DNA of 64,000 nucleotides from Lottia gigantea (GCF_000327385.1 NW_008707882.1:185210-249209); one strand, 5' to 3'. Positions 49,001 to 62,030 are shown, numbered from the stretch's first letter. Translations and numbers: made by a program. Notes: generated from the sequence alone by a model not told the origin.

Positions 49001-49590
49001 TTTTCAGTATGTTTACCTAGTGTCATAATCCCTATATAGAAAAAATAGTAATCTCTGAAATAAGCTGTAAAGATTTTATGATTTTTTCAATTATTACTTT
49101 TATGGATAATAACAAAGTTTTATTTATTTATCTATGTGATTATAAAGGAATTCTGTTGTATAGTTATGACACCAGATAGGCTCATCGATCAATATATACT
49201 TTTTATAGGTCACTGTTCATTGTAAGAAGTATAATTCATTGTTTGATATAAATATATCATTTCATTGTGTATATATGTTTCATCTCACTATACTTACAAG
49301 ATCTGAAAGATAAAAACTCTATTTTTTATTCTTGTTGAATGGATGTTTAGATGTGTTAAAATATATAAGGTGCTATATCTGGTATTTTTATGCTTTAATT
49401 TCCATACAGATTTGGTATTTTCAGTGGCATTTCTACAGGCCAGAAAAGGCTGGCCAGTTATACATACAGCCAATTATTACAGGTGAATGTTGGTAGATCT
49501 GGGCTCAGTTAACTCACTAAAGATTTTTTTTTAAATTCATAGGGAAGTGAACGAACACTCCCAATGTTTAGAATACAAGCATTTTTAGAA
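49001..49590. other. Gene-free spacer
   Basis: AT-rich sequence between a SINE and the second 51-bp array. I see no gene, RNA or repeat that I can support. Confidence 0.5.
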
Positions 49591-49930
49591 ATTTCAAAAC
49601 TGAACCTGGCACCTATCTTATAGTTCAGGTTCTGTTTAAATATTTCTGTATCTATACAGAGGTATTTCTATATCATTCTACAATTAATGTATTGAGCACT
49701 ATTTTAACAGTTGTATTTCTATATCATTCTACAATTGATGTATTGAGCACTATTTTAACAGTGGTATTTCTATATCACTCTATAATTGACGTATTGAGCA
49801 CTATTTTAACAGTTGTATTTCTATATCACTCTATAATTGACGTATTGAGCACTATTTTAACAGTGGTATTTCTATATCGCAATACAATTGATGTATTGAG
49901 CACTATTTTAACAGTGGTATTTCTAAGTTG
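49591..49930 (+). mobile_element. 51-bp-core element with array 2
   Basis: Five copies of the 51-bp core unit seen at 43985-45427, same orientation. To the left, TTCAAAACTGAACCTGG and TTCAGGTTCTGTTTAAAT are inverted to each other with a loop of about 15 bases; the second also occurs at 30451-30468 just before the single-unit copy. The right boundary is abrupt after TATTTCTAAG. Confidence 0.75.
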
Positions 49931-50207
49931 TGGGCAAACTATAATCAAAACAGATCCTTGGAAGTTCAAAGGTCATGTTTTTACCATCTGCATAGAGCTC
50001 CCTTATTGATCAATACAGAGAAATATTCCATTCCATTTCTTTATATAACTTGTAAACATATATTTGTTGAAATAAACTGTTGTTTGATGAATTTATGAGG
50101 TATATATTCAATATATTCAATAGCTGTACTATTCAATAGATTGTGACCATTGTAATGACTATTAGTCCATCCAATATGAAAATAGCAACATGTCTCTTAT
50201 GAATGAT

Positions 50208-50488
50208 GGGAGCAGTGGTGGCTCAGTGAATTAGACGCATGCTTGCTAACCTAAATGTCCAGGGTTCAATCCCGGCATAGGTAGATGATACCTTTGGAAT
50301 TTCAACCGTTTTCCCCCTGTCAGTAATGCAGGTAAAAGGCCCTGAGTGCTACAGTCTGGGCGCGATAAAGATCTCTCAACAGTTGGAAATTGAAATCAAG
50401 CAGAGTAATGCCACCGTCCTGGCAAAATGTCCCTGATTGCACCTTGCAAACATTAGCCCACATGGTGCAGAAAAGTAAGTCATATAAC
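50208..50488 (+). mobile_element. tRNA-derived SINE, best copy in the window
   Basis: A tRNA-like head with A box TGGCTCAGTGAATTAGA (50218-50234) and B box GGTTCAATCCC (about 50262-50273) gives an internal RNA polymerase III promoter. A body of about 210 bp follows (CCCTGTCAGTAATGCAGG, CAACAGTTGGAAATTG, AATGCCACCGTCCTGGC, CCCTGATTGCACC, GCCCACATGGTGCAG). The head cannot be a functional tRNA gene because no matched acceptor arm closes it. At least seven other copies or fragments lie in the window. Confidence 0.8.
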
Positions 50489-50514
50489 TCCATTGATTTC
50501 ATGGGAAGTTAATG

Positions 50515-52840
50515 CTCCAATAACACTCAATGAAACCAAAAAGACACCAATGATTCCCAGAAAAACCAATAAGACACAATGATTCCCAGTGAGACCAATA
50601 AGACACCAATGATTCCCAGTGAAACCAATAAGACACAATGATTCCCAGTGAGACCAATAAGACACCAATGATTGTCAGTGAAACCAATAAGACACAATGA
50701 TTCCCAGTGAGACCAATAAGACACCAATGATTGTCAGTGAAACCAATAAGACACCAATGATTGTCAGTGAAACCGATAAGACGCAAATGATTCCCAGTGA
50801 GACCAATAAGACACCAATGATTCCCAGTGAGACCAAAAAGACACCAATGATTATCAGTGAGACCAATAAGACACAATGATTCCCAGTGAGACCAATAAGA
50901 CACCAATGATTGTCAGTGAAACCAATAAGACACCAATGATTATCAGTGAGACCGATAAGACGCAAATGATTCCCAGTGAGACCAATAAGACACCAATGAT
51001 TCCCAGTGAGACCAAAAAGACACCAATGATTCCCAGTGAAACCAATAAGACACAATGATTCCCAGTGAGACCAATAAGACACCAATGATTGTCAGTGAAA
51101 CCAATAAGACACCAATGATTATCAGTGAGACCAATAAGACGCAAATATTTCCCGGTGAAACCAATAAGACGCCAATGATTCCCAGTGAAACCAATAAGAC
51201 ACCAGTGAGACCAATAAGAAACCACTGATTTCCAGTGAAGCCAGTAAGACACCAGTGAAACCAACAGGACATCAATGATTCCATGTGAAACCAATACGAC
51301 ATAAATAATTCCCAGTGAAACCAATAAGACACCAATGATTCCCAGTGAAACCAATAAGACACCAATGATTCCCAGTGAGACCAATAAGACAGTAGTGAAC
51401 CCAATAAGACACCAATGAATCCCAGCGTAACCAATAAGAAACCAATGATTTCCAGTGAAACCAATAAGACACCAATGATTGTCAGTGAAACCAATAAGAC
51501 ACCAATGATTCCCAGTGAAACCAATAATACACCAATGATTCCCAGTGAAACCAATAATACACCAATGATTCCCAGTGAAACCAATAATACACCAATGATT
51601 CCCAGTGAAACCAATAATACACCAATGATTGTCAGTGAAACCAATAATACACCAATGATTCCCAGTGAAACCAATAAGACACCAATGATTCCCAGTGAAA
51701 CCAATAATACACCAATGATTGTCAGTGAAACCAATAAGACACCAATGATTCCCGGTGAAACAAACTAGACACCAATGATTCCGAGTGAGACCAATAAGAC
51801 ATCAATGATTCCGAGTGAAACCAATAAGACACCAATGATTCCCGGTGAAACCAATAAGACACCAATGATTCCCAGTGAAACCAATAAGAACCAATGATTC
51901 CCAGTGAAACCAATAAGAACCAATGATTCCTAGTGAAACTAATGACACCAATGATTCCCGGTGAAACCAATAAGACGCAAATGATTCCTGGTGAAACCAA
52001 TAAGAACCAATGATTCCTAGTGAAACTAATGACACCAATGATTCCCGGTGAAACCAATAAGACACCAATGATTCCCAGTGAAACCAATAAGACACCAATG
52101 ATTCCTAGTGAAACTAATGACACCAATGATTCCCGGTGAAACCAATAAGACGCAAATGATTCCCGGTGAAACCATAAGAACCAATGATTCCTAGTGAAAC
52201 TAATGACACCAATGATTCCCGGTGAAACCAATAAGACGCAAATGATTCCCGGTGAAACCAATAAGACACCAATGATTCCTAGTGAAACTAATGACACCAA
52301 TGATTCCCAGTGAAACCAATAAGACACCAATGATTCCCAGTGAAACCAATAAGAACCAATGATTCCTAGTGAAACTAATGACACCAATGATTCCCGGTGA
52401 AACCAATAAGACGCAAATGATTCCCGGTGAAACCAATAAAACACCAATGATTCCCGGTGAAACCAATAAGAACCAATGATTCCTAGTGAAACTAATGACA
52501 CCAATGATTCCCGGTGAAACCAATAAGACACCAATGATTCCCAGTGAAACCAATAAGACACCAATGATTCCCGGTGAAACCAATAAGAACCAATGATTCC
52601 TAGTGAAACTAATGACACCAATGATTCCCGGTGAAACCAATAAGACGCAAATGATTCCCGGTGAAACCAATAAAACACCAATGATTCCCGGTGAAACCAA
52701 TAAGACACCAATGATTCCCGGTGAAACTAGTATTACACCAATGATTCCCAGTGAAACCAATAAGACACCAATGATTCCCAGTGAAACCAATAAGACACCA
52801 ATGATTCCGAGTAAAACTAGTAAGACTCCAGTGAAATGAA
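50515..52840 (+). repeat. 30-bp minisatellite with higher-order structure
   Basis: About 77 copies of a 30-bp unit: CCCAGTGAAACCAATAAGAC followed by ACCAATGATT. Some units are 28 or 29 bp, which shifts the frame, so open frames up to 329 codons arise on the minus strand and MIPSETNKTP decapeptides on the plus strand. Variants (CCTAGTGAAACTAATGAC, CCCGGTGAAACC, GTCAGTGAAACC, GCAAATGATT) are arranged in ordered groups: a 179-bp group is repeated at about 50699 and 50878, and an 88-bp group repeats between 51927 and 52370. Confidence 0.95.
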
Positions 52841-55007
52841 GAGGCAAACTATCTCAAACATACTTTTATGGTAACAGTGATTCTTTATGACGGGGTCGGT
52901 CAGATTCGCCATCAGCTTGCAGAGGTTGAAAATTCAGTTGCTTTCAGATTGTACTTGTCACAAGGTCAATTTGAGTCTGCTTTAACTCTGCGCTCCATCA
53001 TGATGTAGGGTTAATAGATTTAAATGTATACAATCGTTTCTAAAGAATATGTTCATCTCGAATTGTGTCTCTCTGCTTTGGCTACGGGGATGGATAAACG
53101 ACCAAGAAATTCAAAATATTTAATTCCCAAAAAAAACTTATATTCTACAACTAGTAGTAGCGCATCCTTCTAGAACTTGGGGTTGGAATAGGGGGCAGGC
53201 TGATTGAGTCGGGATACAACTGTCGGGATTGAAAAGCACTATGGATACACTGTGGGTCTGAGAGGTACCTCATGGAAAAAAACTGAAAAATCAATTGGTT
53301 TGGTGCAATCTGTCACTGTTATTTTCATATTTGAAATTACTGAGAAATACAGTGGACTACAAACTATGTTTTTGGAGGACATGTTCTTATAGTACCCCCA
53401 CTGGGGCCGCCTTTGTCTACAACTCCTGATTATATTTCCCATTGTTTCTACTGTGGTATTGATGAGTAAAAACGCAAACGTCATTCTTTTACTACAAATG
53501 TGACTGATGAAGATTTATCTATCTATCTATATTTATCACAGTAATTATTGAGTAATAGGGTGTAGCAAATCAAGTGAAAGAATTTAAGCCGGATCTTGAT
53601 TTGATTCTCTTTTTTTAACTTACGTCACTTTACCAATTCCTAAAATAATTCAATAACAATTCCATACCACATGTCAGCAATTCACGTGTCGTAGAGAATC
53701 ATGATGATTATGAAACAGCACTGTAAGGACCTCATCGATTACGACTTTATTCAACTATGTTCATAAAAGGAAAGTACATATCTGTGATGCAATGGTGGCA
53801 AAACTCATGGAAACAATCATATCAGTGATATAACAGGGAGGGTGAGGGATTGGGGTATTTGTCTGCGTCTGCGAATAGGACATCACTGTTTTGTGATAAG
53901 TATGGTCAAGGTCAGAATTAATTCTAATTTCAGGTGATAAAGTCAATATTTAAGTGTCCCTTGAAGTCCCATAGAGGATCTTTTTTTTTTGAGGATGGAG
54001 ACATCGAAATAAAACAGCAGAAAAGCAGAACATGAAACACCAAATCATTTAATTTCAATATGATACAGAGTTCAAGATTGGCACCTGGCACTGTCTGTTT
54101 CCAGAATGTTCTTTTTCCTACATTTCACATTCTGTTAAAACGCTTGAGCACGGTGATAGCTGAGCCTGTAGCATTTCTCTTTGTATAATATTTTTATCCT
54201 CTTCTCTGGTGACGTATATTATTTATCAATGACCGACTTCAAACCAATGTCTTGTGGCACGTGGTTAAGCAAACGTGATTTCAAGACAAAGAAATGATAT
54301 ATTTAGTAATGATTGATGCATTATTTCTTATTTTTAATACCATCAATCACGTATTTTCCTAAACGTAAAGTTCTTAAAGCTATTTTAAGTATAGTATTAC
54401 AAGTATATTGTATTCCAGCGAAATTCCAGGGCAGTTTTCTGATTTGTTTTGTTTTGTTTTGTTTGGTTAAAGAACAATATGAGTGGAGAATTTTCTGGAG
54501 GCTTTTGTAGTTTAGTGGGGGGAGGTGCTAACACATCTTATTGAACTTTAATTCCAAAGCTTCCTCAAATTAGCTCAACCTGATGCCGCAAAGAGAAACG
54601 TGTGGGCTCATGATCGTATCTTTTCAGGAAGATTCTGGAACGCAGACAATAGACTTTAAATTGAAGCAGATTGAAAATGTGACCACATTGGGGGATAAAG
54701 CTCATTAGACTGACGACCACAGTTAGTAGCCATTGAGTAAATCTTTCAGACTATCATATTGGTTGCCCTTTGAGTCAAACCAATGTCAACAGCATTGATT
54801 ATGATACTCATACGTAAGTAAAAATTTCCATTTTGCCAATCCAATATGTAGTTTACAATATACGGGTAAATGCTGACTGTCTAGGATGGCTCACTGTTTA
54901 AACGGCAAAACTTACATCAGTAACTCAGATTTGGGCCATCCTTGTGTACTACAGTAGGTTACAATATGACATAAGAGATTTTTTGCAGTTTTGTTACCTA
55001 TATAGGT
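52841..55007. other. Gene-free spacer
   Basis: About 2.2 kb of apparently unique sequence. Open frames are under 82 codons, overlap on both strands and lack splice or similarity support. I see no RNA gene or repeat that I can support, apart from a (TTTTG)n run near 54445. Confidence 0.5.
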
Positions 55008-55308
55008 GTCTTCACACTTTCAAGCTTGTCTGCAATATCCACCTTTCATGTTTAGCAGAAGTTTGTGATTATGGCGATTTGGTTGGATTGTACGCTAGCG
55101 AATACAGCCAATCAGATTCCTCACCAGAAAGACTGTAAACTATGAGCCATAATATTAACAATTTTGCTTACAACCTGTCTGTCGTGGAATCTGATTTGCT
55201 ATATTCGCTGGCGTAAAATCCAATCAATTCGCTGCAGTCTGTGACAAAATGGCTATTGTAGTCAAGGTTTTAGTCGCGGTTCATAACAGCTTGACATTGT
55301 GAAGATGT
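55008..55308. mobile_element. Foldback MITE family A, copy 2
   Basis: The termini GTCTTCACACTTTCAAGC and GCTTGACATTGTGAAGATG are inverted to each other. Inner arms TTGGTTGGATTGTACGCTAG and ATTCGCTGGCGTAAAATCC, and CCAATCAGATTCC with GGAATCTGATTTG, also pair. It matches 4639-4959 over its length. Confidence 0.7.
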
Positions 55309-55424
55309 GAAGTACTCTACGTATGGATTTTGTTTATATTCATGACATGCTTTTTGTTTCGGGATTTCTAACATGTACACAAAAAAGTTAGACTGGAGAT
55401 ATTCTGATTGATTTAGATATTAAA

Positions 55425-57015
55425 AATTACAATAACAAAATATTTTCACAGTTGAAATAGTGCTCTATACATCAATTGAAGAGCCATGTAGAAATACCAC
55501 AGTTAAAATAGTGCCTTATACATCAATTGCAGAGTGATGTATAAGTACAATTGTTAAAATAGTACTCTGTACATCAATTGTAGAGCGATATAGAAATACC
55601 ACTGTTAAAACAGTACTCAATACATCAATTATAGAGTGATATAGAAATACCACTGTTAAAATAGTGCTAAATACATCAATTATACAGAGATGTATAAATA
55701 CCACAGTTAAAATAGTTCTCAATACATCAATTGTAGAGATATGTATAAATACCACTGTTAAAATAGTGTTCAATACATCAATTATAGAACGATGTATAAA
55801 TACCACTGTTAAAATAGTGCTCAATACATCAATTGTAGAGCGATGTATAAATATCACTGTTCAAATAGTGCTCAATACATCAATTGTAGTGTGATATAGA
55901 AATATCACTGTTAAAATAGTGTTCAATACATCAATTGTAGAGCGATGTATAAATATCACTGTTAAAATAGTGCTCAATACATCAATTGTAGAGCGATATA
56001 GAAATATCACTGTTCAAATAGTGCTCAATACATCAATTGTAGTGTGATATAGAAATACCACTGTTAAAATAGTGCTCTATACATCAATTGTAGAGCGATG
56101 TATAAATATCACTGCTAAAATAGTGCTCAATACATCATTTGTAGAGCTATATAGAAATACTACTGTTAAAATAGTGTTCTATACATCAATTGTAGAGCGA
56201 TATAGAAATACCACTGTTAAAATAGTGTTATATACATCAATTGTAGAGCAATATAGAAATACCACTGTTAAAATAATGTTCTATACATCAATTGTAGAGC
56301 TATATAGAAATACTACTGTTAAAATAGTGTTATATACATCAATTGTAGAGCAATATAGAAATACCACTGTTAAAATAGTGCTCAATACATCAATTGTAGA
56401 ATGATATAGAAATACCACTGTTAAGATAGTGTTCTATACATCAATTGTAGAGCTATATAGAAATACTACTGTTAAAATAGTGCTCTATACATCAATTGTA
56501 GAGCGATATAGAAATACCACTGTTAAAATAGTGCTCAATACATCAATTGTAGAGTGATATAGAAATACCACTGTTAAAATAGTGTTCTATACATCAATTG
56601 TAGAGCTATATAGAAATACTACTGTTAAAATAGTGTTCTATACATCAATTGTAGAGCCATATAGAAATCCCACTGTTAAAAAGGTGTTCTATACATCAAT
56701 TGTAGAGTGATATAGAAATACCACAATCAAAATAGTGCTCGAACATTAAATGTAGAGTGATATAGAAATACCACTGTTCAAATAGTGCTCAATACATCAA
56801 TTGTAGAGCGATGTATAAATACCACTGTAAAAATAGTGTTCTATATATCAATTGTAGAGCTATATAGAAATACTACTGTTAAAATAGTGTTCAATACATC
56901 ATTTGTAGAGCGATGTATAAATACCAGTGTTAAAATAGTGTTCTATACATCAATTGTAGAGCGATATAGAAATACCACTGTTAAAATAGTGCTTAATACA
57001 TCAATTGTAGAGCAA
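55425..57015 (-). mobile_element. 51-bp-core element with array 3, inverted
   Basis: About 31 copies of the same 51-bp core as at 43985-45427, in the opposite orientation (GTGCTCAATACATCAATTG, TAGAGCGATATAGAAATACC). At the left edge ATTACAATAACAAAATATTTTC is the complement, with one difference, of the sequence right of the single-unit copy at 30514-30537. Units alternate between CTCAATACATC and TTCTATACATC variants. Confidence 0.9.
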
Positions 57016-58663
57016 TGTTAAAATACATGTAATGCTCCATACTTAAATTTTATGGTACACAGTATTTATTTCACAATTTTTCGTATGCAATGGGGGTGAC
57101 CACGTCTTGGCCGAAATATCAGTAGTATGCAGTATGATACCATACACCATTCGGATCTATAAGAATCTTTTTCTTTCACTGCTGACAAACAATATTGTAT
57201 TCTGAAAAGTGGTATCAAAATGAGATTGAATTTTATATGTATTATTTGAGAAAACAATGAATAGTTCGAAGCGGTAGTTTTCCCCATCTTATATCATAAA
57301 CAATCATATTGACGTATACTCGATTCGCTTTTAATGTCTGTTAGGTGACTAACCTCAGCAGACTCTGCTGTTTCTAATGAAGTAATTAATAAGGATTTGT
57401 CGGGATGAAGGCTATGGAATCTAAACAATAAGGCGTGACCATAAAATAAAAATAGTCCACAAAGATCACATTTTATCATTCATTAATATCAGAAATAGGC
57501 TCTTCCATAAATGTTTGAAAAACTCCTTAATTAAGGGCGTGGAATCAAAACATGGCCTGGTCTGAAAGTTTCTATCGTTATTATTTCATTCATTCAGGAA
57601 GCTTTATACCTGTAAGGTACGTATTTTAAATCTTTAGGGAACCGTTGTGATTTTGAACTACAAAGTTTGGCAAGGTTCACTATTTCTGAAACCAATGTAT
57701 GATTTAACAGTAGATTTAATTAAGAGTTGTAAAGATGTTTTCTAAACTGTTTATGTGCATTGGAGACATCGATTTTCACCATTCTAATTTTCGGTCAAAC
57801 GTCTTTGGTTTTTTGCAATTCGATTAAAACTAAGTCCTTAGTAAGGTTTTATATTAATTTTGTTAAGCTGACAATGCCTGTCCTTGTCTTGTTTTAAATA
57901 TGACAATTTGAAATTTTAAGATATTTTCGCAAGGCATATTGGAATGTTTCGTTGGTAAATCTGTGGCATTACGACCATACGTAAACTGTGATAGTACCGA
58001 GCACACAATCTGCTCACATGATGGACATGATTATTTTGTATGAGGTAGGTCCTATAGAATTTTTGTTCTGTCTCCTCTGCAAGATAAAAGTTTTGCGCTT
58101 GAGGTCATGTGAGACATTTACTAAACACGAAAGTTGAAAAATTTAAAGACACACGAGCAGGCTATTTTAGAAAAGAAGTTCTACAGAAAAGTGTACCCAA
58201 ACCATGTGAAATTTGTAGTTATTTCCCTTCGACCACTCAGCGTTGACAGTGGAGATACAATTTAAACCTCTCTTTCAGTTTTGTCTTAATTCTTTGTGTT
58301 GACGAATGTAATACCATGATTTAAGATTTCTACTTTAGTGCCATTTTTCGACAGTCGCCCTTTAAGACAAATTTTATAGAAGCCATTGCAGTAACAACGT
58401 TACCAAGACAACACTAAATTATCCTTGCTTTGCTCAAAAATCTTATATCTACAAAAAATTAATTCCTTATACCTTGTCAAACTAATCATTTGTAAAGTTC
58501 AATTTTCTTGCGAAAGATCTTTGAGTTTTGAAACACCTTTATAATGTTTCGCGCTGTCTTTGGTATCTGGATGTGTTTCCGTGTGAACACTCTGAAGAGA
58601 TCATCGAGCAGTAGAGTGAGATGTATGATGGTGGAACGAGTTAGATATTTATTTACCGTTCAC
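57016..58663. other. Gene-free spacer
   Basis: Apart from a MITE family B copy near 57722-57840, I see nothing that I can support. Open frames are short and have no similarity that I recognise. Confidence 0.5.
57722..57840 (+). mobile_element. Foldback MITE family B, copy
   Basis: GAGTTGTAAAGATGTTTTCTA-like left end, then TTATGTGCATTGGAGACATC, CACCATTCTAATTTTCGGTC and TTTTTGCAATTCGATTAAAA, matching 46886-47065 and 34983-35152. The right terminus is not clear. Confidence 0.6.
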
Positions 58664-59140
58664 CCTCATACATACCATTCTGAAGGTTAAAACATCACTA
58701 GGGTGAATTCGAGGAGGTGTCCTCCCATCGGGAGCTCAAAACGTTACAAAATTCAGCAACAGGAAAGCATAGATTGACAGTAGAATGATGCTAAAGTCAC
58801 ACACTGCACCAAAGACACCAAGATAGAAGTCAAGGGCTCGGGATGTTTACCCGAGCTCCATTCTGCACCAACCAAATCAAGATAGAAGTCAAGGGCTCGA
58901 GATGTTTACACGCGCTCCTTTTTACACCAACCACACCAAGATAAAAGTCTGGGGCTCGAGATGTTTACACGAGCTCCATTTTGCACCAACCAAGGACCCT
59001 CACACATACCATTCTGAAGGTTAAAACATCACTAGGGTGAATTCGAGGAGGTGTCCTCCCATCGGGAGCTCAAAACGTTACAAAATTCAGCAACAGGAAA
59101 GCATAGATTGACAGTAGAATGATGCTAAAGTCACACACGC
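58664..59140 (+). repeat. Segmental duplication at the edge of the 59-bp array
   Basis: A non-repetitive block of about 140 bp (CATACCATTCTGAAGGTT through GATGCTAAAGTCACACAC) is present at about 58667-58806 and again at about 58993-59136, nearly identical. Four to five 59-bp units lie between. The left flank and first units of the array were therefore duplicated together, with a step of about 326 bp. Confidence 0.85.
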
Positions 59141-60680
59141 TCTATTCTGCACCAAAGACATCAAGATAGAAGTCAAGGGCTCGAGATGTTTACCCGAGCT
59201 GCATTCTGCACCAACCAAATCAAGATAGAAGTAAAGGGCTCGGGATGTTTACACGCGCTCCATTCTGCACCAACCACACCAAGATAAATGTCAAGGGCTC
59301 GAGATGTTTACACGTGCTCCATTCTGCACCAACCAGACCAAGATAGAAGTCAAGGGCTCGGGATGTTTACACGCGCTCCATTCTGCACCAACCACACCAA
59401 GATAAAAGTCAAGGGCTCGGGATGTTTACACGCGCTCCATTCTGCACCAACCACACCAAGATAAAAGTCAAGGGCTCGAGATGTTTGCCAGAGCTGCATT
59501 CTGCACCAACCAGACCAAGATGGAAGTCAAGGGCTCGGGATGTTTAAACGCGCTCCATTCTGCACCAACCACACCAAGATAAAAGTCAAGGGCTCGAGAT
59601 GTTTACACGTGCTCCATTCTGCACCAACCAGACCAAGATAGAAGTCAAGGGCTCGAGATGTTTACCCGAGCTCCATTCTGCACCAACCAAATCAAGATAG
59701 AAGTCAAGGGCTCGAAGTGTTTACACGCGCTCCTTTCTACACCAACCACACCAAGATAAAAGTCTGGGGCTCGAGATGTTTACACGAGCTCCATTCTGCA
59801 CCAACCAGACCAAGATAGAAGTCAAGGGCTCGAGATGTTTACACGCGCTCCATTCTGCACCAACCAGACCAAGATAGAAGTCAAGGGCTCGAGATGTTTA
59901 CACGAGCTCCATTCTGCCCCAACCACACCAAGATAGAAGTCTGGGACTCGAGATGTTTACACGAGCTCCATTCTGCACCAACCACACCAAGATAAAAGTC
60001 AAGGGCTCGAGATGTTTAGACGCGCTCCATTCTACACAAACCACACCAAGATAAAAGTCAAGGGCTCGAGATGTTTGCCCGAGCTGCATTCTGCACCAAC
60101 CAGACCAAGATAGAAGTCAAGGGCTCGGGATGTTTACACGCGCTCCATTCTGCACCAACCACACCAAGATAAAAGTCAAGGGCTCGAGATGTTTACACGT
60201 GCTCCATTCTGCACCAACCAGACCAAGATAGAGGTCAAGGGCTCGAGATGTTTACACGAGCTCCATTCTGCCCCAACCACACCAAGATAGAAGTCTGGGA
60301 CTCGAGATTTTTACACGCGCCCCTTTCTACACCAACCACACCAAGATAAAAGTCAAGGGCTCGAGATGTTTAGACGCGCTCCATTCTACACCAACCACAC
60401 CAAGATAAAAGTCAAGGGCTCGAGATGTTTAAACGCGTTCCATTCTGCACCAACCACATCAAGATAGAAGTCAGCTTCTTCTTCAGCTCGGGCTGTTTTA
60501 CCATGTTTTTCCATTCTGCAGTCTTAACCAACACTAAGAGAGAAGTCAGGGACTCGAGATGTTTACACACGCTCCATTCTGCAGTTTTAATCAACACCAA
60601 GATAGAAGTCAAGGGCTCCGGATGTTGACATACTCTCCATTTTTGAGCTAAATTCAACACCGATATTGAAGTCAAGGACT
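58806..60680 (+). repeat. 59-bp minisatellite
   Basis: About 28 copies of a 59-bp unit: GCACCAACCACACCAAGATA, AAAGTCAAGGGCTCGAGATG, TTTACACGCGCTCCATTCT. It is clearly richer in G+C than its surroundings. The last three or four units (60460-60680) are diverged and partly interrupted, as expected at an array edge. A CTCGAG or CTCGGG core varies between units. Confidence 0.93.
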
Positions 60681-60689
60681 CAGGATGTT

Positions 60690-61500
60690 TATTCTGCAGC
60701 TTAACTCATTACCAATATGAAGTATAGAGCTTGGATTCTGAAGGATGGTCCAACTCTCAAATGCTTAATTTGTGTTCATTTGCCGTTGCTAAAGGAATTG
60801 ACTTACTACTCTACAGTATCGTCATAAAGATAACTGAAGTCATAGAATTATGATTATCTCCCTTGGAGGCCAGTTGAAAAATATTCCGATTTTACCGATC
60901 GTGGAACTCAATGACCTCAGACTAATTTATTTAAAAGGAATGATTCTCAGTCATTCTTAAAACATAACAGAGCACAGACATACGTTTCAATAATAAAAGA
61001 CAAATTTCATCAGCAGCAGGCAGTAGGCTACATCGATGGCGGTTAATTTATCAAAATATTTAATCTGTGAAATCACAGAATCATGTGGACATTAATGGAA
61101 TCATCCATTTAAGGTACACGATTATTAATTGAACATACAAGCCAATAATTCCCTCTAATTCCGTCTCGGAATCATTAATTTCTATATCATTGCCTCGAGT
61201 GCACCTTTAAGCTTCATGCGGATTACAAGTGAACCGAATATAACCTTTACGTCATGATTTATTTCCATAACACGTGGGCGAGAAGAAAATTGATGAATCT
61301 GGAATATAACGTGAACACGAGATCTGGAAGCTGTACGACATACATAGAGAAAATCGATAGGCCATTAAACGGAGGTCTTCTCTTTTCGCACGAATCTTCC
61401 GATGTTAAAGATACCTTATTCCATTTAAAATGTCTCGATTGGGTTAAGTTACAACAACCTTCAGAATCGAATGAAGTGAATCACTAAGATTTGAAATCTG
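60690..61500. other. Gene-free spacer
   Basis: Apparently unique sequence. The longest open frame (61254-61487, plus strand, 77 codons) resembles no protein I know and has no splice context. Confidence 0.45.
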
Positions 61501-62030
61501 CTGTGCTTTGAGATGCAAACAATTACAATACTGAACCTTTGAGAATTTGAATTCACTTGACAGACAGCAACCTTTCAGACTCAAATAAATTAAATGGACC
61601 GCTGAGAATTGAAACCTGGTGACCTTTGAGAAGCAAAACTTGTACATACATTTTTAAGGTCATCTGAAACTTTGCGAATGGAAAAACAAATTAATGAACC
61701 TTTGAGAATAGAAATGTCAGCATCATTGGGCCTGTGTGAATTACAATATCAACACAGCTGAACCTTGGAGAATAAAAATGTGAACATTAATGAAATATGA
61801 GAATATAAATATCAACATTACAGAACTACATGGTACCTCGCTGAACCATTCAGAATTACAATATCAACATAACTGAACCTTTGAAAAAAGAAATACCATT
61901 ATTACTGAACCTTTGCGAATGAACAAATCGACAATACTGAATCACTGAGAATTACAATAACAACATTACTGAACCTTTAAGCATCACAATAACATCATCG
62001 CTGAACTTTTTCGAATTATGATATCAGCAT
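61500..62030 (+). repeat. Diverged edge of the 64-bp array (32-bp half units)
   Basis: Loose repeats of a 30-38-bp unit such as CTGAACCTTTGAGAATTACA with AATATCAACATTA recur about 15 times with many differences and gaps. They correspond to one half of the 64-bp unit that follows. Confidence 0.7.

Noticed and set aside
50208-50280. Functional tRNA gene
   Set aside because: A and B boxes are good, but no acceptor stem closes the molecule and the sequence continues into a SINE body shared with other loci.
50515-52840. CRISPR-like array
   Set aside because: Units follow each other without spacers, variation lies within the unit, and the locus is eukaryotic.
61254-61487. Plus-strand 77-codon frame as a small gene
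   Set aside because: It starts with ATG and has ordinary composition, but there is no recognisable domain or conserved context. It cannot be excluded from sequence alone.
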